A DNA stretch of 64,000 bases from JBAXTE01 sp037130365 (GCA_037130365.1 JBAXTE010000022.1:6168-70167), one strand, 5' to 3'. Shown: positions 36,943-46,275, numbered from the stretch's first letter. A program made the numbers and translations. Notes: a model not told the origin generated them from the sequence alone.

Positions 36943-36975
36943 CTTTCAAAACCCGCCACAACACTCTTGCACTAT
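36943..36975. repeat. Module-boundary repeat, copy B (inside a coding end)
   Basis: The 17 bases ctttcaaaacccgccac are identical to 46218-46234 of copy D. Here they encode the last residues (CCGGF and stop) of the membrane-protein gene on the minus strand. The following tract ttgcac vaguely keeps the ttgctat of the other copies. Confidence 0.6.
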
Positions 36976-37803
36976 GTCGTTGTTATTCAAAGGTATAATA
37001 TTACTTTTCTTTTCAGAATTACTATTAACTTGAAAAATTTTGTTATTCAAGGAATCGATTTTAATTGTTATATTATCCTTAAATTGCAAATCAAAAATAC
37101 TCTTATTAAGAGTGGCTGGAACTAGAAGTTTAAACTCATTCAAATTAGTAACTTTAATATCGGAAATTTCTTTTTTCAAAAATAATGTTGATGCTATTAC
37201 AAGAATTGTCATTATACCAAATCCAATATTGCCAATTTTGAAACACCTAGCTCCATAAATTAAATTATCACCCTTTATGTTGTCAATTGGCGTTGTGTTA
37301 TTTATGATATAAATCAAATCTTCAATTTCTGAATTTACGAAATCGAGTTCTATTTCCTTTCTTTCTTTCTTTGTAATTGAAATAGTGCTTCGACTAGGAT
37401 ACTTATATTTGTCTACAGTCAATGTTTTAATTGCGTGAAGAATTGACAAAAGATAATGTAATAGAACAATTAAAAACAAAAAGGACAAGGGTAATTTAAG
37501 CCATAAACTAACTCCGCTTAGATTATTTATTAATAATGGAATAAATAATGCAAATATAGAGGTGACAATACTTGCTTGACCAACTAACTGTGAATTTTTA
37601 TTTTCTATAGTAGTTCTTCTGTCTCTTTGATAATCGTGAATTTCCTTAAGATATGTCAAATATCTATCTGCAACTTTAATCTCTTTAGAATGACAATATA
37701 TTTCTTTAATGTCTGATGTTTTATCAGTTTTTAACTCTTCTGATTTTAAAGTTTGAAATGACCTTTTTATTAGACCAATATATATTAGATATTGCTTTAT
37801 CAT
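36946..37803 (-). CDS. Multi-pass membrane protein of the RiPP operon
   Basis: 285 aa. A helical cytoplasmic N-terminus (VADRYLTYLKEIHDYQRDRR) leads into two close transmembrane helices (QASIVTSIFALFIPLLI, LPLSFLFLIVLLHYLLS), a soluble stretch, a third helix (IGFGIMTILVIASTLFL) and an exported or cytosolic tail ending ECCGGF. The helix-hairpin plan is like SLATT-type 2TM effectors of bacterial conflict systems; that is resemblance only. Its ATG overlaps the stop of the ATP-grasp gene by 4 bp, so it is translationally coupled to peptide maturation and may be an exporter aid, immunity factor or target. The CCGGF end comes from repeat copy B. Confidence 0.6.
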   Translation of the reverse strand: MIKQYLIYIGLIKRSFQTLKSEELKTDKTSDIKEIYCHSKEIKVADRYLTYLKEIHDYQRDRRTTIENKNSQLVGQASIVTSIFALFIPLLINNLSGVSLWLKLPLSFLFLIVLLHYLLSILHAIKTLTVDKYKYPSRSTISITKKERKEIELDFVNSEIEDLIYIINNTTPIDNIKGDNLIYGARCFKIGNIGFGIMTILVIASTLFLKKEISDIKVTNLNEFKLLVPATLNKSIFDLQFKDNITIKIDSLNNKIFQVNSNSEKKSNIIPLNNNDIVQECCGGF

Positions 37804-38726
37804 ATGATTTCAGTTAAATAGTTAATAATTTCATCTGATATTTTTAGACCTGTTTCCATTTCAATCCAAGCCCATTGCCCATTTGGATTGATTTCTAAAA
37901 AAATGTAATTGCCATTTTTATCTCTTACTAAATCTATTGCTCCAAATGAGATATTGAGTTTTTTGGTTAATTGAATACATTTTTGTTCGATTTCAATAGG
38001 TAGATTATATTTCAAAAATGGATTTTTTTCTTTTCTCCAATCTGTTATAGTATTTTTATTTTCCTGAGAGTTAACTTTGGCTGAAAATACTTTATCCCCA
38101 ACAATAGTAATTCTTAACTCATAATCCTTTAAAATATTATTTTGAATTATGCAAGGTGTTAAATCATAATGTAATATATTATCAATGACCGTTTTATCTA
38201 TTTGATTGGTAAAAATAGTTTTAACCCCATCTTCAAGGTTAATTCTCCCTTGTCTAATTGGTTTAATTATTACATCTTCATTATTAAGTATGATAAAATC
38301 TTTTAATTCTTTATGATTATTTGCTACTATCGTTTCTGGGACATTAAACCCTAAGCTTTTAGCTAGCTTTAATTGATAAATTTTATTTTCCGCTTTATAT
38401 ACAAAACTTGGATGACTAAGCCATCTTTTAGAGTCTATCAATATGAAAGCATTGTCAAACAATGTTTCATAGTCGCCTAAAAGAAATAATTGTTGTCCTT
38501 TATTAGAAGTTTCTATTTCTGGAAGTTTAGTTCTTCTGAACCAAACCGAATTAAACTCGGCAATCCCATTTATTGAAAATTTAAAATCTGAAGAATTAGT
38601 AAAGGAATAGTTGTATTTATTGATGTCTTCACAATTCAATCTAAAATACTTGATATCTCTTTCATTCAGCTTTTCAATAACAAAGTCAGCTGTAAAATCT
38701 TGCTTGTGAGTTATAATTAATATCAT
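37800..38726 (-). CDS. ATP-grasp peptide ligase (graspetide/MvdD-type)
   Basis: 308 aa. The N-terminal pre-ATP-grasp region has FNSVWFRRTKLPEI, typical of peptide maturases of the microviridin (MvdC/MvdD) and GwsG type. The ATP-grasp fold follows: VIIKPIRQGRINLEDG, YELRITIVGDKVFSAKVNSQ, then the metal-binding FGAIDLVRDKNGNYIFLEINPNGQWAWIE. Such enzymes make ester or amide bonds between Thr/Ser/Lys and Asp/Glu side chains of a precursor. The direct upstream neighbour, overlapping by 4 bp, encodes a peptide with suitable cores. No SPASM partner, acetyltransferase or peptidase-transporter is adjacent. Confidence 0.87.
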   Translation of the reverse strand: MILIITHKQDFTADFVIEKLNERDIKYFRLNCEDINKYNYSFTNSSDFKFSINGIAEFNSVWFRRTKLPEIETSNKGQQLFLLGDYETLFDNAFILIDSKRWLSHPSFVYKAENKIYQLKLAKSLGFNVPETIVANNHKELKDFIILNNEDVIIKPIRQGRINLEDGVKTIFTNQIDKTVIDNILHYDLTPCIIQNNILKDYELRITIVGDKVFSAKVNSQENKNTITDWRKEKNPFLKYNLPIEIEQKCIQLTKKLNISFGAIDLVRDKNGNYIFLEINPNGQWAWIEMETGLKISDEIINYLTEII

Positions 38727-39070
38727 TTGTCTGAATCTGTTCCTTCTACTGATTCTGTAATGGTTTGGGTGTCCATTAAAAGCTTGAATATTTTTAAGTC
38801 ATTGTCACTATCACTTGGTTCAGCTAAGGTTAGCGTTTCCGTGCTTGTATCTAAAAGCTGTCTTAAATTGAATTTATAATCATTATCTGAATCACTTGAT
38901 TCTCCTGAACTTTTAGTATAAGTTTCGGTATCCAAGGAAACGTATTTAATTGCTGGCATTTCAGTATCTTTAATAACAGATAGGTTTTGTTTTTGGGAAT
39001 ATTCGATCAGAGAAAAATTCAAATTTTTCAAAATAGGATTTTCAGTAAATTCTAAAATTAATGGTTTCAT
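38723..39070 (-). CDS. Graspetide-type RiPP precursor with three cores
   Basis: 115 aa. Leader region (residues 1-45) MKPLILEFTENPILKNLNF and following, helix-prone. Three repeated cores follow the pattern T-x-T-x-T-x(2-4)-E-x2-D-x-D: core 1 T48, T50, T52, E57, D60, D62; core 2 T77, T79, T81, E84, D87, D89; core 3 T101, T103, T105, E109, D112, D114. Cores are joined by about 14-residue linkers with hydrophobic residues (FNLRQLL, IFKLLM). Three hydroxyl donors and three acidic acceptors per core fit three side-chain ester links each. The repeated design and the overlap with an ATP-grasp gene are the basis. The mature product is unknown. Confidence 0.82.
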   Translation of the reverse strand: MKPLILEFTENPILKNLNFSLIEYSQKQNLSVIKDTEMPAIKYVSLDTETYTKSSGESSDSDNDYKFNLRQLLDTSTETLTLAEPSDSDNDLKIFKLLMDTQTITESVEGTDSDK

Positions 39071-39120
39071 AATTTGTGATTTTTTTTAAATATGTAATTT
39101 CTTTTTTCATGCTTGTATAT

Positions 39121-39240
39121 AACGGAGGCGACTTTGTGCAGTAGCGGAGTCTATTCCGTTTTGTACTCACTGTACACCAAAATTAATTAATTATTTCAAA
39201 CATTCCAAATATGCCAACTTGCTATTTCAAGTAAACTGAT
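39121..39240. repeat. Module-boundary repeat, copy C (right of the RiPP operon, left of Wadjet)
   Basis: About 120 bp aligning without gaps to copy D. Shared blocks: ggaggc-n-actttg at 39124, accaaaattaattaatta and the following tttcaa at 39176, and cttgctatt at 39,218 onward. The distance from ggaggc to accaaaa is 52 bp in both copies. It lies in the gap between jetD and the precursor gene and may carry the latter's promoter. Confidence 0.7.
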
Positions 39241-39357
39241 GTATTAGTCCGTGACATCTTATCCCCCCAGTATTATATTCAATTTACTTTATCATTTCTA
39301 TCGGATTAGTATGCACTTTGGCTGGTTTTGGTCATGCGTTGGCTTTTGTGCAACCAG

Positions 39358-40533
39358 TTACAAAGTAACGAGACTAATTTCATTACTAAAAAACCGGTTG
39401 ACGTAATCGAATGGAATTTTCTCTTGTTCTAGTCGCCAATTATTTGATTTTAAAATATTATATAGTTCTTGTTCACTTTGAGTCAAATTTAATTTTGCAC
39501 TTATGTTCGTTGGGGTTCCCAAATCATGTTCGAAGAATTTCTCAAAGGTTACAAGATCCATTAAGATACTTTTTGTCTCCTGAAAATACCCCCTAAATTG
39601 AGATAAAATTTCAAAACCTTGCACATCAATGTCACCCCAATAAAGCAATTCAATATTTTCAAACCACTTTACATTTTTTAAATTAGCAACACTGTAACCA
39701 CTCCCGAATATTGCAATTGTCTTTTCCATTTTAGGAAGTGTTAAAAATGTAGTTACTGAATAAAGTGTTGTTTTATTTTCTACCACCAACACTTTATTTA
39801 TTGGTATGTTTAATGTTTCAAATTGACTTACGGGAATTGCCAAATCATCAATACCTGAAAAATAAATTTGACTGATTTCTTTATCAAGTATTTTGAATCG
39901 TATTTGTGGTTCGCTGTATTTTAGGTTAAACCTTTTTTCAAATTGTTTTTCATTATTATTGAGATGTTCCAAGATAAGAACATCAAGCAAATCTTTTATT
40001 ACAACTTGCTTTCTTTCAATGAATTTAGTGTGTACATTTATCGGTAATTCTCTGATATATAAATTTGGTTTAGGATTTTGTCTGAAATATTGGCACACAT
40101 TTAAAATACTTTCCCATTCAGCTTGGTTCTGGATGACTTTTATAGAGTTTTTAATCACCCATTCATGCAATTCGGGAAATTTTTTAAGTATTCGTTCAAC
40201 GCTTAATAGGTACAATTCAACTTCATTGTCCTTTCCCAAAAATCTCAAAAAATCCCTTTTTGTATCAAAATAAATTGAGGTAGGCAAATCTTGCATTCCT
40301 AATGACTTTGTTTTTACTTGTTGAAATTCCAATGTGTAGCCAAATCCTTTTATCTCTTTGGATTGACTAATAATTTGTTGAATTTCATTCTCAAATTCGG
40401 ATAATGATGATTTCGAGTAAGATTTATCACCACGAATTACGAGTTTCTCAAAAGGTTTGTTTTCAACTAAAGTTTGAAGAAAAGAAATATATTTTCTTTC
40501 GGCTTTGTCTTTTATTTCTTTGGGCGTAATCAT
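39358..40533 (-). CDS. jetD: Wadjet protein JetD (Toprim nuclease)
   Basis: 391 aa, matching the DUF3322/DUF2220 (Toprim-like) subunit that cuts the DNA once JetABC has recognised a small circle. Seen: the N-terminal domain with ELHEWVIKNSIKVIQNQAEW, and the Toprim region VLVVENKTTLYSVT (conserved Glu) and LLYWGDIDVQGFEILSQFR (acidic D-x-D), consistent with metal coordination. Its start overlaps the jetC stop by 4 bp. Fourth gene of jetABCD. Confidence 0.93.
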   Translation of the reverse strand: MITPKEIKDKAERKYISFLQTLVENKPFEKLVIRGDKSYSKSSLSEFENEIQQIISQSKEIKGFGYTLEFQQVKTKSLGMQDLPTSIYFDTKRDFLRFLGKDNEVELYLLSVERILKKFPELHEWVIKNSIKVIQNQAEWESILNVCQYFRQNPKPNLYIRELPINVHTKFIERKQVVIKDLLDVLILEHLNNNEKQFEKRFNLKYSEPQIRFKILDKEISQIYFSGIDDLAIPVSQFETLNIPINKVLVVENKTTLYSVTTFLTLPKMEKTIAIFGSGYSVANLKNVKWFENIELLYWGDIDVQGFEILSQFRGYFQETKSILMDLVTFEKFFEHDLGTPTNISAKLNLTQSEQELYNILKSNNWRLEQEKIPFDYVNRFFSNEISLVTL

Positions 40534-43500
40534 TGTTTCAGGTAGTTTGCTTTTTCTACTTTGAATTGTTCAATAGGCATATCATACAGCCAAGAATGTC
40601 TTTCCTCTTTGCGTTCTACAAAATGAACAAACGAAATATCGTTTTCTACAATGTGAATATTGTCGCTTGGAGTAACAACCAACAACTGCAAATGAAGTTG
40701 TTTGCATAACGTAATTAAATAACGTGCTTTGTCCTCGTCTTGTGCTTTAAATGCTTCGTCAATGGCAATAAATCGAAATGAGTTAGTTTGTAAACCTACT
40801 TTTGTTAAACCAAATTGATAGGCTATTGCTGAACCTAAAATAGTGTAAGTAAGTTGAGCCTTTTCGCCTCCAGAAAGCTGTCCCATATTTTCATAAGTTT
40901 TAAACTTCTGATTGTTTTCTTTGTAAAACTCTTCGGCTTTATAGCTGAACCAAGAACGAACATCCATAACTTTCTTGCGCCATTCTTCTTTGTCTAATTT
41001 TGTAATTAGTGGCTCAATGTGATTGTAAAAATGATTTTTTCGTCCGTCAATTGAAGCATTAACTTCTCTGATATTGGGAATTGCTTTTTCCAAAAGATTT
41101 CTGAACTCTTTTACCTCATCGCTTATTTTATTGGGTGCCACAAGTTGAATGTATGTTTGAGGCTTATTTTTAAAATCTATTTCTTTCAAAGAATCATTCA
41201 AATGTTTTATGTTATCTTTGATTGAATCCGACCAGTGCTCAAAAAACATTCTGAAATCGCCAACTTTGTTTGTTATAGTTTCATGCAAATAATCGTTGAA
41301 CTTCTTTTCAAATTTAGGAAGATTGTCTTTTTCTAATCTGTCTAAAAACTTTTGATACTCACCGAGAAATTCTAAATGGGTTGATTCAGGAAGAGAACTC
41401 ACATCAGAACGCCAATCTTTGAATTTGTATGTGATTTCTTCTGAAGGCTGTTTAAAGGTGTTTATTTTAATTATTACTTCTCTTTCACTTTGTTGTTTTT
41501 GATTTCTAAGTTCTATTTCTTTTCTTGATAATTCCTTTTGAAAATTGGTTTGTGTAGTCTTGATGTTTAAGAAATCCGTATTTAGAATTTCAAGGTTGGT
41601 CTTTTCAAACTCAGCAATGTTAGCAAATCCCGTAATCTCAACTACCTTCTTATCTGCATCTATTACTCTTTCAATATCTTCAATATCTTTTTTCTTTTTA
41701 AAAATATCTTGACTTTTATTGAAAATATCAACTTCCGATAGTTGTTTTAAATTTTTTTGGACTTTGTTTAATTGTTCTTGTAATTTCTTAACTCGGTCAT
41801 TAGTTTTTTCTAAATCAGATTTCTGCTTTTCTTTTTCAAGAATTTCTTTGGCGTAGGTTTGCCAATTTATGTCATCGTACTTTCCAAACATAGAAAACAA
41901 ATTGTGAGCATTATCTCTATTATCTTCCAATTTTTTTAATGTTCCATTTTCTTTATTGGTAATTGTAGAAATCAATTTTAGATTTTCTTTTTGAAGTTCT
42001 TGTTGTTTTTTCAGTTCTTCTTTTAAACCAGCAATTTTTTCTTTGTTGTCCCAACCTAAAACATAATTTTCCTTTTTTGAAACGTGAACACGGTCGTCTT
42101 TTTCGTGCTTACCTCTTTTGAATTTTATCAAACCGTTTTGAGTGATTGCCATTTCAGAATAACGCTCAAACTCTGAAAGATTATCTACACAAACAAAGTC
42201 AAACTGGTTTTGTAAAGAATCCTCAATCCATTCGTAATATTGCGTTTTGGACTTTACGTTAATTTTATTGACTATGGATTTTTCGTTTGCAGTTTTGTTC
42301 TGAAAATTTTTGAGATAATTTTCTTCATATCTATCATAACGGATTCTACCTCTTAAATTATTGCTGTTTACATACTCATTTACTTTGGAGTAATATTTGG
42401 GCGGAACAATCAATCGCAAAGCAAAATTGTGAAGCACTTTTTCAATTGAAGATTCCCAATTAATTTCTTCTTCTTTTACTTTAATTAGCTCGCCAATGAA
42501 TGGAATTTCTTCCTTGCTAGCTCCAATGTGGTCAATAATTTCATCTCGTATTTCCGCTTCTCGTCCAGCGATATTGTTTTTGTTTTTTTGAAGAGTTTGA
42601 ATTGTGATTACTAATTCTTCTGTTGATTTTATTAATTCATCATCTTTGTTTTTCAAAGCACGGAGATTTTCACCTTCTTCATCAATTCTTTGTTGTGTGC
42701 TTTGTTTTATTTGTTTTGCTTTTTCTCGATTCGCAATAAAAGTTTCTTCACTTGGATCTGTTTTTAAATCAATACTTTGAGCAATTTTATTGTAATCATC
42801 TAACTTTTTACTTTTATTTTCTTTCAAGCCTTGAAGATTTTTAATTTCCTTTTCTAAATCTTTGATTTTACCACCAACTTCATCTTTTTCAATAGAAATG
42901 GAAATTGCTCTTTCTTCTTGTTTCAATATTTCTTCTTTGCCTCGTAATTCTGTTAATTCATCATTAAGACGTTGTATTTCTTCCTTACATTTTTCTAATT
43001 CCTTTTCTCCTAATTCAACACTTTTTTTAGCAAACCAAAAAACAGCGGTTTCTTTTGAATTTTCTAATCGCTCTATATCAACTTGGATATTTGTTAGCGT
43101 TATTGCAATTTCATTGATTGGCATTAGCTGTTTGATTTGTTCTTTGGCTTTTTCAATGTTGGTTTTAGCATCCATTAAAGTCAAAAAACTTTCTTTCAGT
43201 TGAACAAATTCTGGTTCAGCGTCCAACTCTTCCAACATATTTGTTCTTATAAACTCGTCTAAATCTTCCAAAACTTTTACCCCAACTACTTGATTAAATA
43301 GACTTAACGCTTTAATGGAACGCATTCCAAACAAATTGGACATTCTCTCGGCATATGCCATAGGACCCTCTATGAATTCTATTTTCTTTTTAGTTGTATT
43401 TGAGTTATATGTTTTATCTAACCTTTTTTTCCACATTCCCTTTGAATCGAAATCACGAAAATCTTTCTCTATTTCAAGCGGTATATGAGCAATGCCATAT

Positions 43501-43946
43501 TGCCTATTTAATTCACCATTACTATTAAACCAACGAACTTGAAATAATGTAACCTGTTTTGAATCTGTATTTTTAAAATGAGCTAGAATAACAGAATAGG
43601 TATTTTTTTCTCTCAGCTTTTGCGTAGAAGTAGAACTTTTACCCTCTTCTTGGATATTTCCATAATGTCCCAAAACATAGGTTTCTTCAGTACGATTACC
43701 TTTCTTATCAATACCGGATGATTGATTGTAAAACCTGTCTTTCTTTGCAGGAACCATTAATGTGAGTAAAGCATCTATGTATGTGCTTTTCCCTGATGCA
43801 TTCGCTCCAGTCAATAAGGAATTATTCCCGCTAGGATTAATTCTGAATACTTTTTCGTCAAATGTTCCCCAATTGTAAACCTCCATATATTGAAGTCTAA
43901 AACCCACTTTGTCGGAACTTGTACTAAATAGACTCAACATATTCAT
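40530..43946 (-). CDS. jetC: Wadjet SMC-like ATPase JetC
   Basis: 1138 aa of the MukB/SMC-like kind. Walker A GANASGKST at residues 47-55, then the conserved VPAKKDRFYNQSS and KGNRTEETYVLGHYG of this family. Long coiled coils occupy residues about 290-480 and 660-880 with a hinge-like domain between them. The C-terminal signature is GQLSGGEKAQLTYTILGSA and the Walker B is FIAIDEAFKAQDEDKA. It extrudes DNA loops and, with JetD, removes plasmids. Overlaps jetB by 23 bp and jetD by 4 bp, so strictly coupled. Confidence 0.96.
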   Translation of the reverse strand: MNMLSLFSTSSDKVGFRLQYMEVYNWGTFDEKVFRINPSGNNSLLTGANASGKSTYIDALLTLMVPAKKDRFYNQSSGIDKKGNRTEETYVLGHYGNIQEEGKSSTSTQKLREKNTYSVILAHFKNTDSKQVTLFQVRWFNSNGELNRQYGIAHIPLEIEKDFRDFDSKGMWKKRLDKTYNSNTTKKKIEFIEGPMAYAERMSNLFGMRSIKALSLFNQVVGVKVLEDLDEFIRTNMLEELDAEPEFVQLKESFLTLMDAKTNIEKAKEQIKQLMPINEIAITLTNIQVDIERLENSKETAVFWFAKKSVELGEKELEKCKEEIQRLNDELTELRGKEEILKQEERAISISIEKDEVGGKIKDLEKEIKNLQGLKENKSKKLDDYNKIAQSIDLKTDPSEETFIANREKAKQIKQSTQQRIDEEGENLRALKNKDDELIKSTEELVITIQTLQKNKNNIAGREAEIRDEIIDHIGASKEEIPFIGELIKVKEEEINWESSIEKVLHNFALRLIVPPKYYSKVNEYVNSNNLRGRIRYDRYEENYLKNFQNKTANEKSIVNKINVKSKTQYYEWIEDSLQNQFDFVCVDNLSEFERYSEMAITQNGLIKFKRGKHEKDDRVHVSKKENYVLGWDNKEKIAGLKEELKKQQELQKENLKLISTITNKENGTLKKLEDNRDNAHNLFSMFGKYDDINWQTYAKEILEKEKQKSDLEKTNDRVKKLQEQLNKVQKNLKQLSEVDIFNKSQDIFKKKKDIEDIERVIDADKKVVEITGFANIAEFEKTNLEILNTDFLNIKTTQTNFQKELSRKEIELRNQKQQSEREVIIKINTFKQPSEEITYKFKDWRSDVSSLPESTHLEFLGEYQKFLDRLEKDNLPKFEKKFNDYLHETITNKVGDFRMFFEHWSDSIKDNIKHLNDSLKEIDFKNKPQTYIQLVAPNKISDEVKEFRNLLEKAIPNIREVNASIDGRKNHFYNHIEPLITKLDKEEWRKKVMDVRSWFSYKAEEFYKENNQKFKTYENMGQLSGGEKAQLTYTILGSAIAYQFGLTKVGLQTNSFRFIAIDEAFKAQDEDKARYLITLCKQLHLQLLVVTPSDNIHIVENDISFVHFVERKEERHSWLYDMPIEQFKVEKANYLKQ

Positions 43947-44502
43947 GCAATCTTGTTTTGAAATCCTGTAATATATCCAGTGTTATTTTTTCTTTTATAA
44001 TTCGGTGTATCTGATATTTCGTTTCGTTTTCTTTTTTTATAATTTCTTTTAAATAGCCCAAATCAGCAGCACTATTGATATATTTGTCAAGTTCTTTGAT
44101 GAATTTTACTCTATTGAATCTTTCAGGAAGAAATAATTCTAATTCGTCTTTTATCTCAGTATTTGTAATGAATTTTTCTGTTGCTAACTGTGTTGGATTA
44201 CTATCAAATTCTTCCAAACTTTGTCTTAGTACAACAAGCACTATTGACGTTTCAAAACCAATCTGTCGTCTTTGAATCATACCAAGAGTATTACCTTCGC
44301 TATCTTCAAATTGTTTAACAAAAGCAAAGCCTTCATCTTTTTTTACGATTAGTTCCAAACCAATTAGGCTGATGTATTCCTGAATCTCGTTTTGATAATT
44401 AATTACATCTTCCCAAACAATTGAGTTCCTCTCAACAGTTGATTTGAGTAATCTTACTATTGCTTTACTGTATGGTTTTATATTTTTCTCTAAATTATTC
44501 AT
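43924..44502 (-). CDS. jetB: Wadjet protein JetB (DUF4194)
   Basis: 192 aa with the winged-helix KleisinE/MukE-like DUF4194 family pattern: SIVWEDVINYQNEIQEYISLIGLELIVKKDEGFAFVKQ, then SIVLVVLRQSLEEFD. It bridges JetA kleisin and the SMC heads. Its start overlaps jetA by 4 bp and its end overlaps jetC by 23 bp. Confidence 0.92.
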   Translation of the reverse strand: MNNLEKNIKPYSKAIVRLLKSTVERNSIVWEDVINYQNEIQEYISLIGLELIVKKDEGFAFVKQFEDSEGNTLGMIQRRQIGFETSIVLVVLRQSLEEFDSNPTQLATEKFITNTEIKDELELFLPERFNRVKFIKELDKYINSAADLGYLKEIIKKENETKYQIHRIIKEKITLDILQDFKTRLHEYVESI

Positions 44503-45959
44503 TTGGTCAAAATTATTTCTGGAATTCTAATTTGTTTTCTGTTTTCAATATCAAACACGATACTTTGAGTTTTTTCAGGGTTTATGAAGTGTTTAAACTC
44601 TTTTACAATACCAATGTATCCGAATAATTCAGGCAGCCCCTTATCAAGTCCACCGTAATTTTCAACCACATCTAAAAGTGTAGTTTGTGATTTTTCTTTG
44701 AGTATATCTTTAATTCTTTTCCGAATTAACTCTTTATCAATGTTTGATTGAGAAAACAATCTTAATAAGTGGTTTGACGAAGTGATATCTTCGTTTGCAA
44801 TTTTTGGCTTGTTTTTGTAAATAACTTCTTCGCTTTTTTCATTCGTCAATCTGCGTTCAAACGGAATATTGATTTCGATTTCGGTTTGCAGTTCAAATGA
44901 TATTTCAGTTTTCTTTTTTGTCTTACTAATTTCTATGAGTTGTTTTTTTATTCCCTGAATTATATTTTTCGTTGCTTCCGATTTTGAACTCTCGTTTTCA
45001 CGAATAATACGGCTTAGTTTTTCAGCCATTTTATCATTGGCTTTATATACCTTTTGTCCAGCACTGTGAAGATGTCTTTTCATTCCTTTCAGAAATAGGT
45101 CATTTACAGGAATTGATTTTTCTTCCAAAGTCTTGTACAATTCATTTGTTAGACTTTCCCATTTGTTTTGCAAATCGGGATTTAGAATAAACGACCAAAA
45201 AGCGTAAAAACTTTTACCTTGCTGACTATCTTTCAACTCTTCAAGAGCGTCAAAAGTAAATTCCAAAATATCGCTTTTGCTTAAACTTCCATCTGCGTGT
45301 TTTTGATAAATACCTTTCGTAATTTCTTTGAAATTGTCTTCGACTACTTTAAAGTCCGACAACAATTCCTTAGCAGATTGATTTATTTGATTGAAACGTG
45401 GAACAATTTCAAATTCTTCAAAAACTTTTACATCTTCGCCCGTTTTTATTCGTTGAATTTGTTGTTCAATTTCTAATTTTCTTTCTTCTAAAAGTTGAAT
45501 ACGTTTTTCAGCATCTTCGTTAGTATTCTCAACTAACTCTTTCAACTGATTTAATATGTTATTGAATTTTGATTCTGTACCAACAAATTCTTCTTTTTTC
45601 AAACTTGCTAACCAATCAATAGTTTTACTTGAATGAGCTGAAAGTTCATAAAAAACCTCACCCTGTTCGTCATGATAATTGGTTAAGAAACCCTTGTTTG
45701 TCCAACTTTGTATATATTTTTTAGCTTTTGTTTCATCGGTGTCAAAAAAATTGATTTCACTTTCCTCATCGTTTTCAATTTGTTTATTATCTAAATAGTC
45801 TGCCAGTAGAACTTGAATTTTCTCGGCTGATATTGCTCCTTGTTGATTTGAAAATGTATTTATTAGAAATACTATTATAGCCTCTCTATTTCTTAATTTA
45901 AGAAGTTCTATACCCGGAGAGTTATTTAGTATTTTTGCTATTTCTAAACTATCTATCAT
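44499..45959 (-). CDS. jetA: Wadjet kleisin-like protein JetA (DUF3375)
   Basis: The frame extends to 46007, but the conserved N-terminus MIDSLEIAKILNNSPGIELLKLRNREAIIVFL starts at 45959. 486 aa of the DUF3375 kleisin/MukF-like family: winged-helix N-terminus, a long helical middle with coiled coil (RIQLLEERKLEIEQQIQRI), then a C-terminal winged helix (GLPELFGYIGIVKEFKHF). It joins the SMC heads. First gene of the operon; its promoter should lie in the 300 bp before it, which also contain boundary repeat D. Confidence 0.93.
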   Translation of the reverse strand: MIDSLEIAKILNNSPGIELLKLRNREAIIVFLINTFSNQQGAISAEKIQVLLADYLDNKQIENDEESEINFFDTDETKAKKYIQSWTNKGFLTNYHDEQGEVFYELSAHSSKTIDWLASLKKEEFVGTESKFNNILNQLKELVENTNEDAEKRIQLLEERKLEIEQQIQRIKTGEDVKVFEEFEIVPRFNQINQSAKELLSDFKVVEDNFKEITKGIYQKHADGSLSKSDILEFTFDALEELKDSQQGKSFYAFWSFILNPDLQNKWESLTNELYKTLEEKSIPVNDLFLKGMKRHLHSAGQKVYKANDKMAEKLSRIIRENESSKSEATKNIIQGIKKQLIEISKTKKKTEISFELQTEIEINIPFERRLTNEKSEEVIYKNKPKIANEDITSSNHLLRLFSQSNIDKELIRKRIKDILKEKSQTTLLDVVENYGGLDKGLPELFGYIGIVKEFKHFINPEKTQSIVFDIENRKQIRIPEIILTK

Positions 45960-46138
45960 TCTTTTACTTATTTTGAGAGTCGGCAAAAAAAATCTACTTT
46001 TTTGCAAACTTAGATTTTATGTCGGATTGAGCGGTTTGCAATTGTGCTGTTTCCTGCATTAGTCATTTATTAAACATTTTTTTCTGTCTTTTTGTAACAA
46101 ATTTTCTATTTTTACTATATTGGATCACACTTGACCTA

Positions 46139-46255
46139 TCGGAGGCAACTTTGAGTATTTGCAAATTAAATCACATTTTATTAAAATTGCATACCAAAAT
46201 TAATTAATTATTTCAATCTTTCAAAACCCGCCACCTTGCTATTGTGCCAAACCAC
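46139..46255. repeat. Module-boundary repeat, copy D (right of Wadjet)
   Basis: The fullest copy: ggaggcaactttg at 46141, accaaaattaattaatta at 46193, ctttcaaaacccgccac at 46218, ttgctattgtgccaaac to about 46252. It lines up with copy C at the other end of Wadjet in direct orientation. Together they bracket jetABCD exactly. Confidence 0.7.
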
Positions 46256-46275
46256 TTTTAATATTAGCTTTTTTA

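Noticed and set aside
37800..39070. Grasp-with-SPASM type RiPP system
   Set aside because: The ATP-grasp is similar in type, but no SPASM-domain partner lies anywhere in the window, and the core pattern fits a plain graspetide.
39042..39110. Short minus-strand uORF (MKKEITYLKK...) overlapping the start of the RiPP precursor
   Set aside because: 22 codons of A-rich DNA in another frame; a leader-peptide role is possible but nothing supports it.
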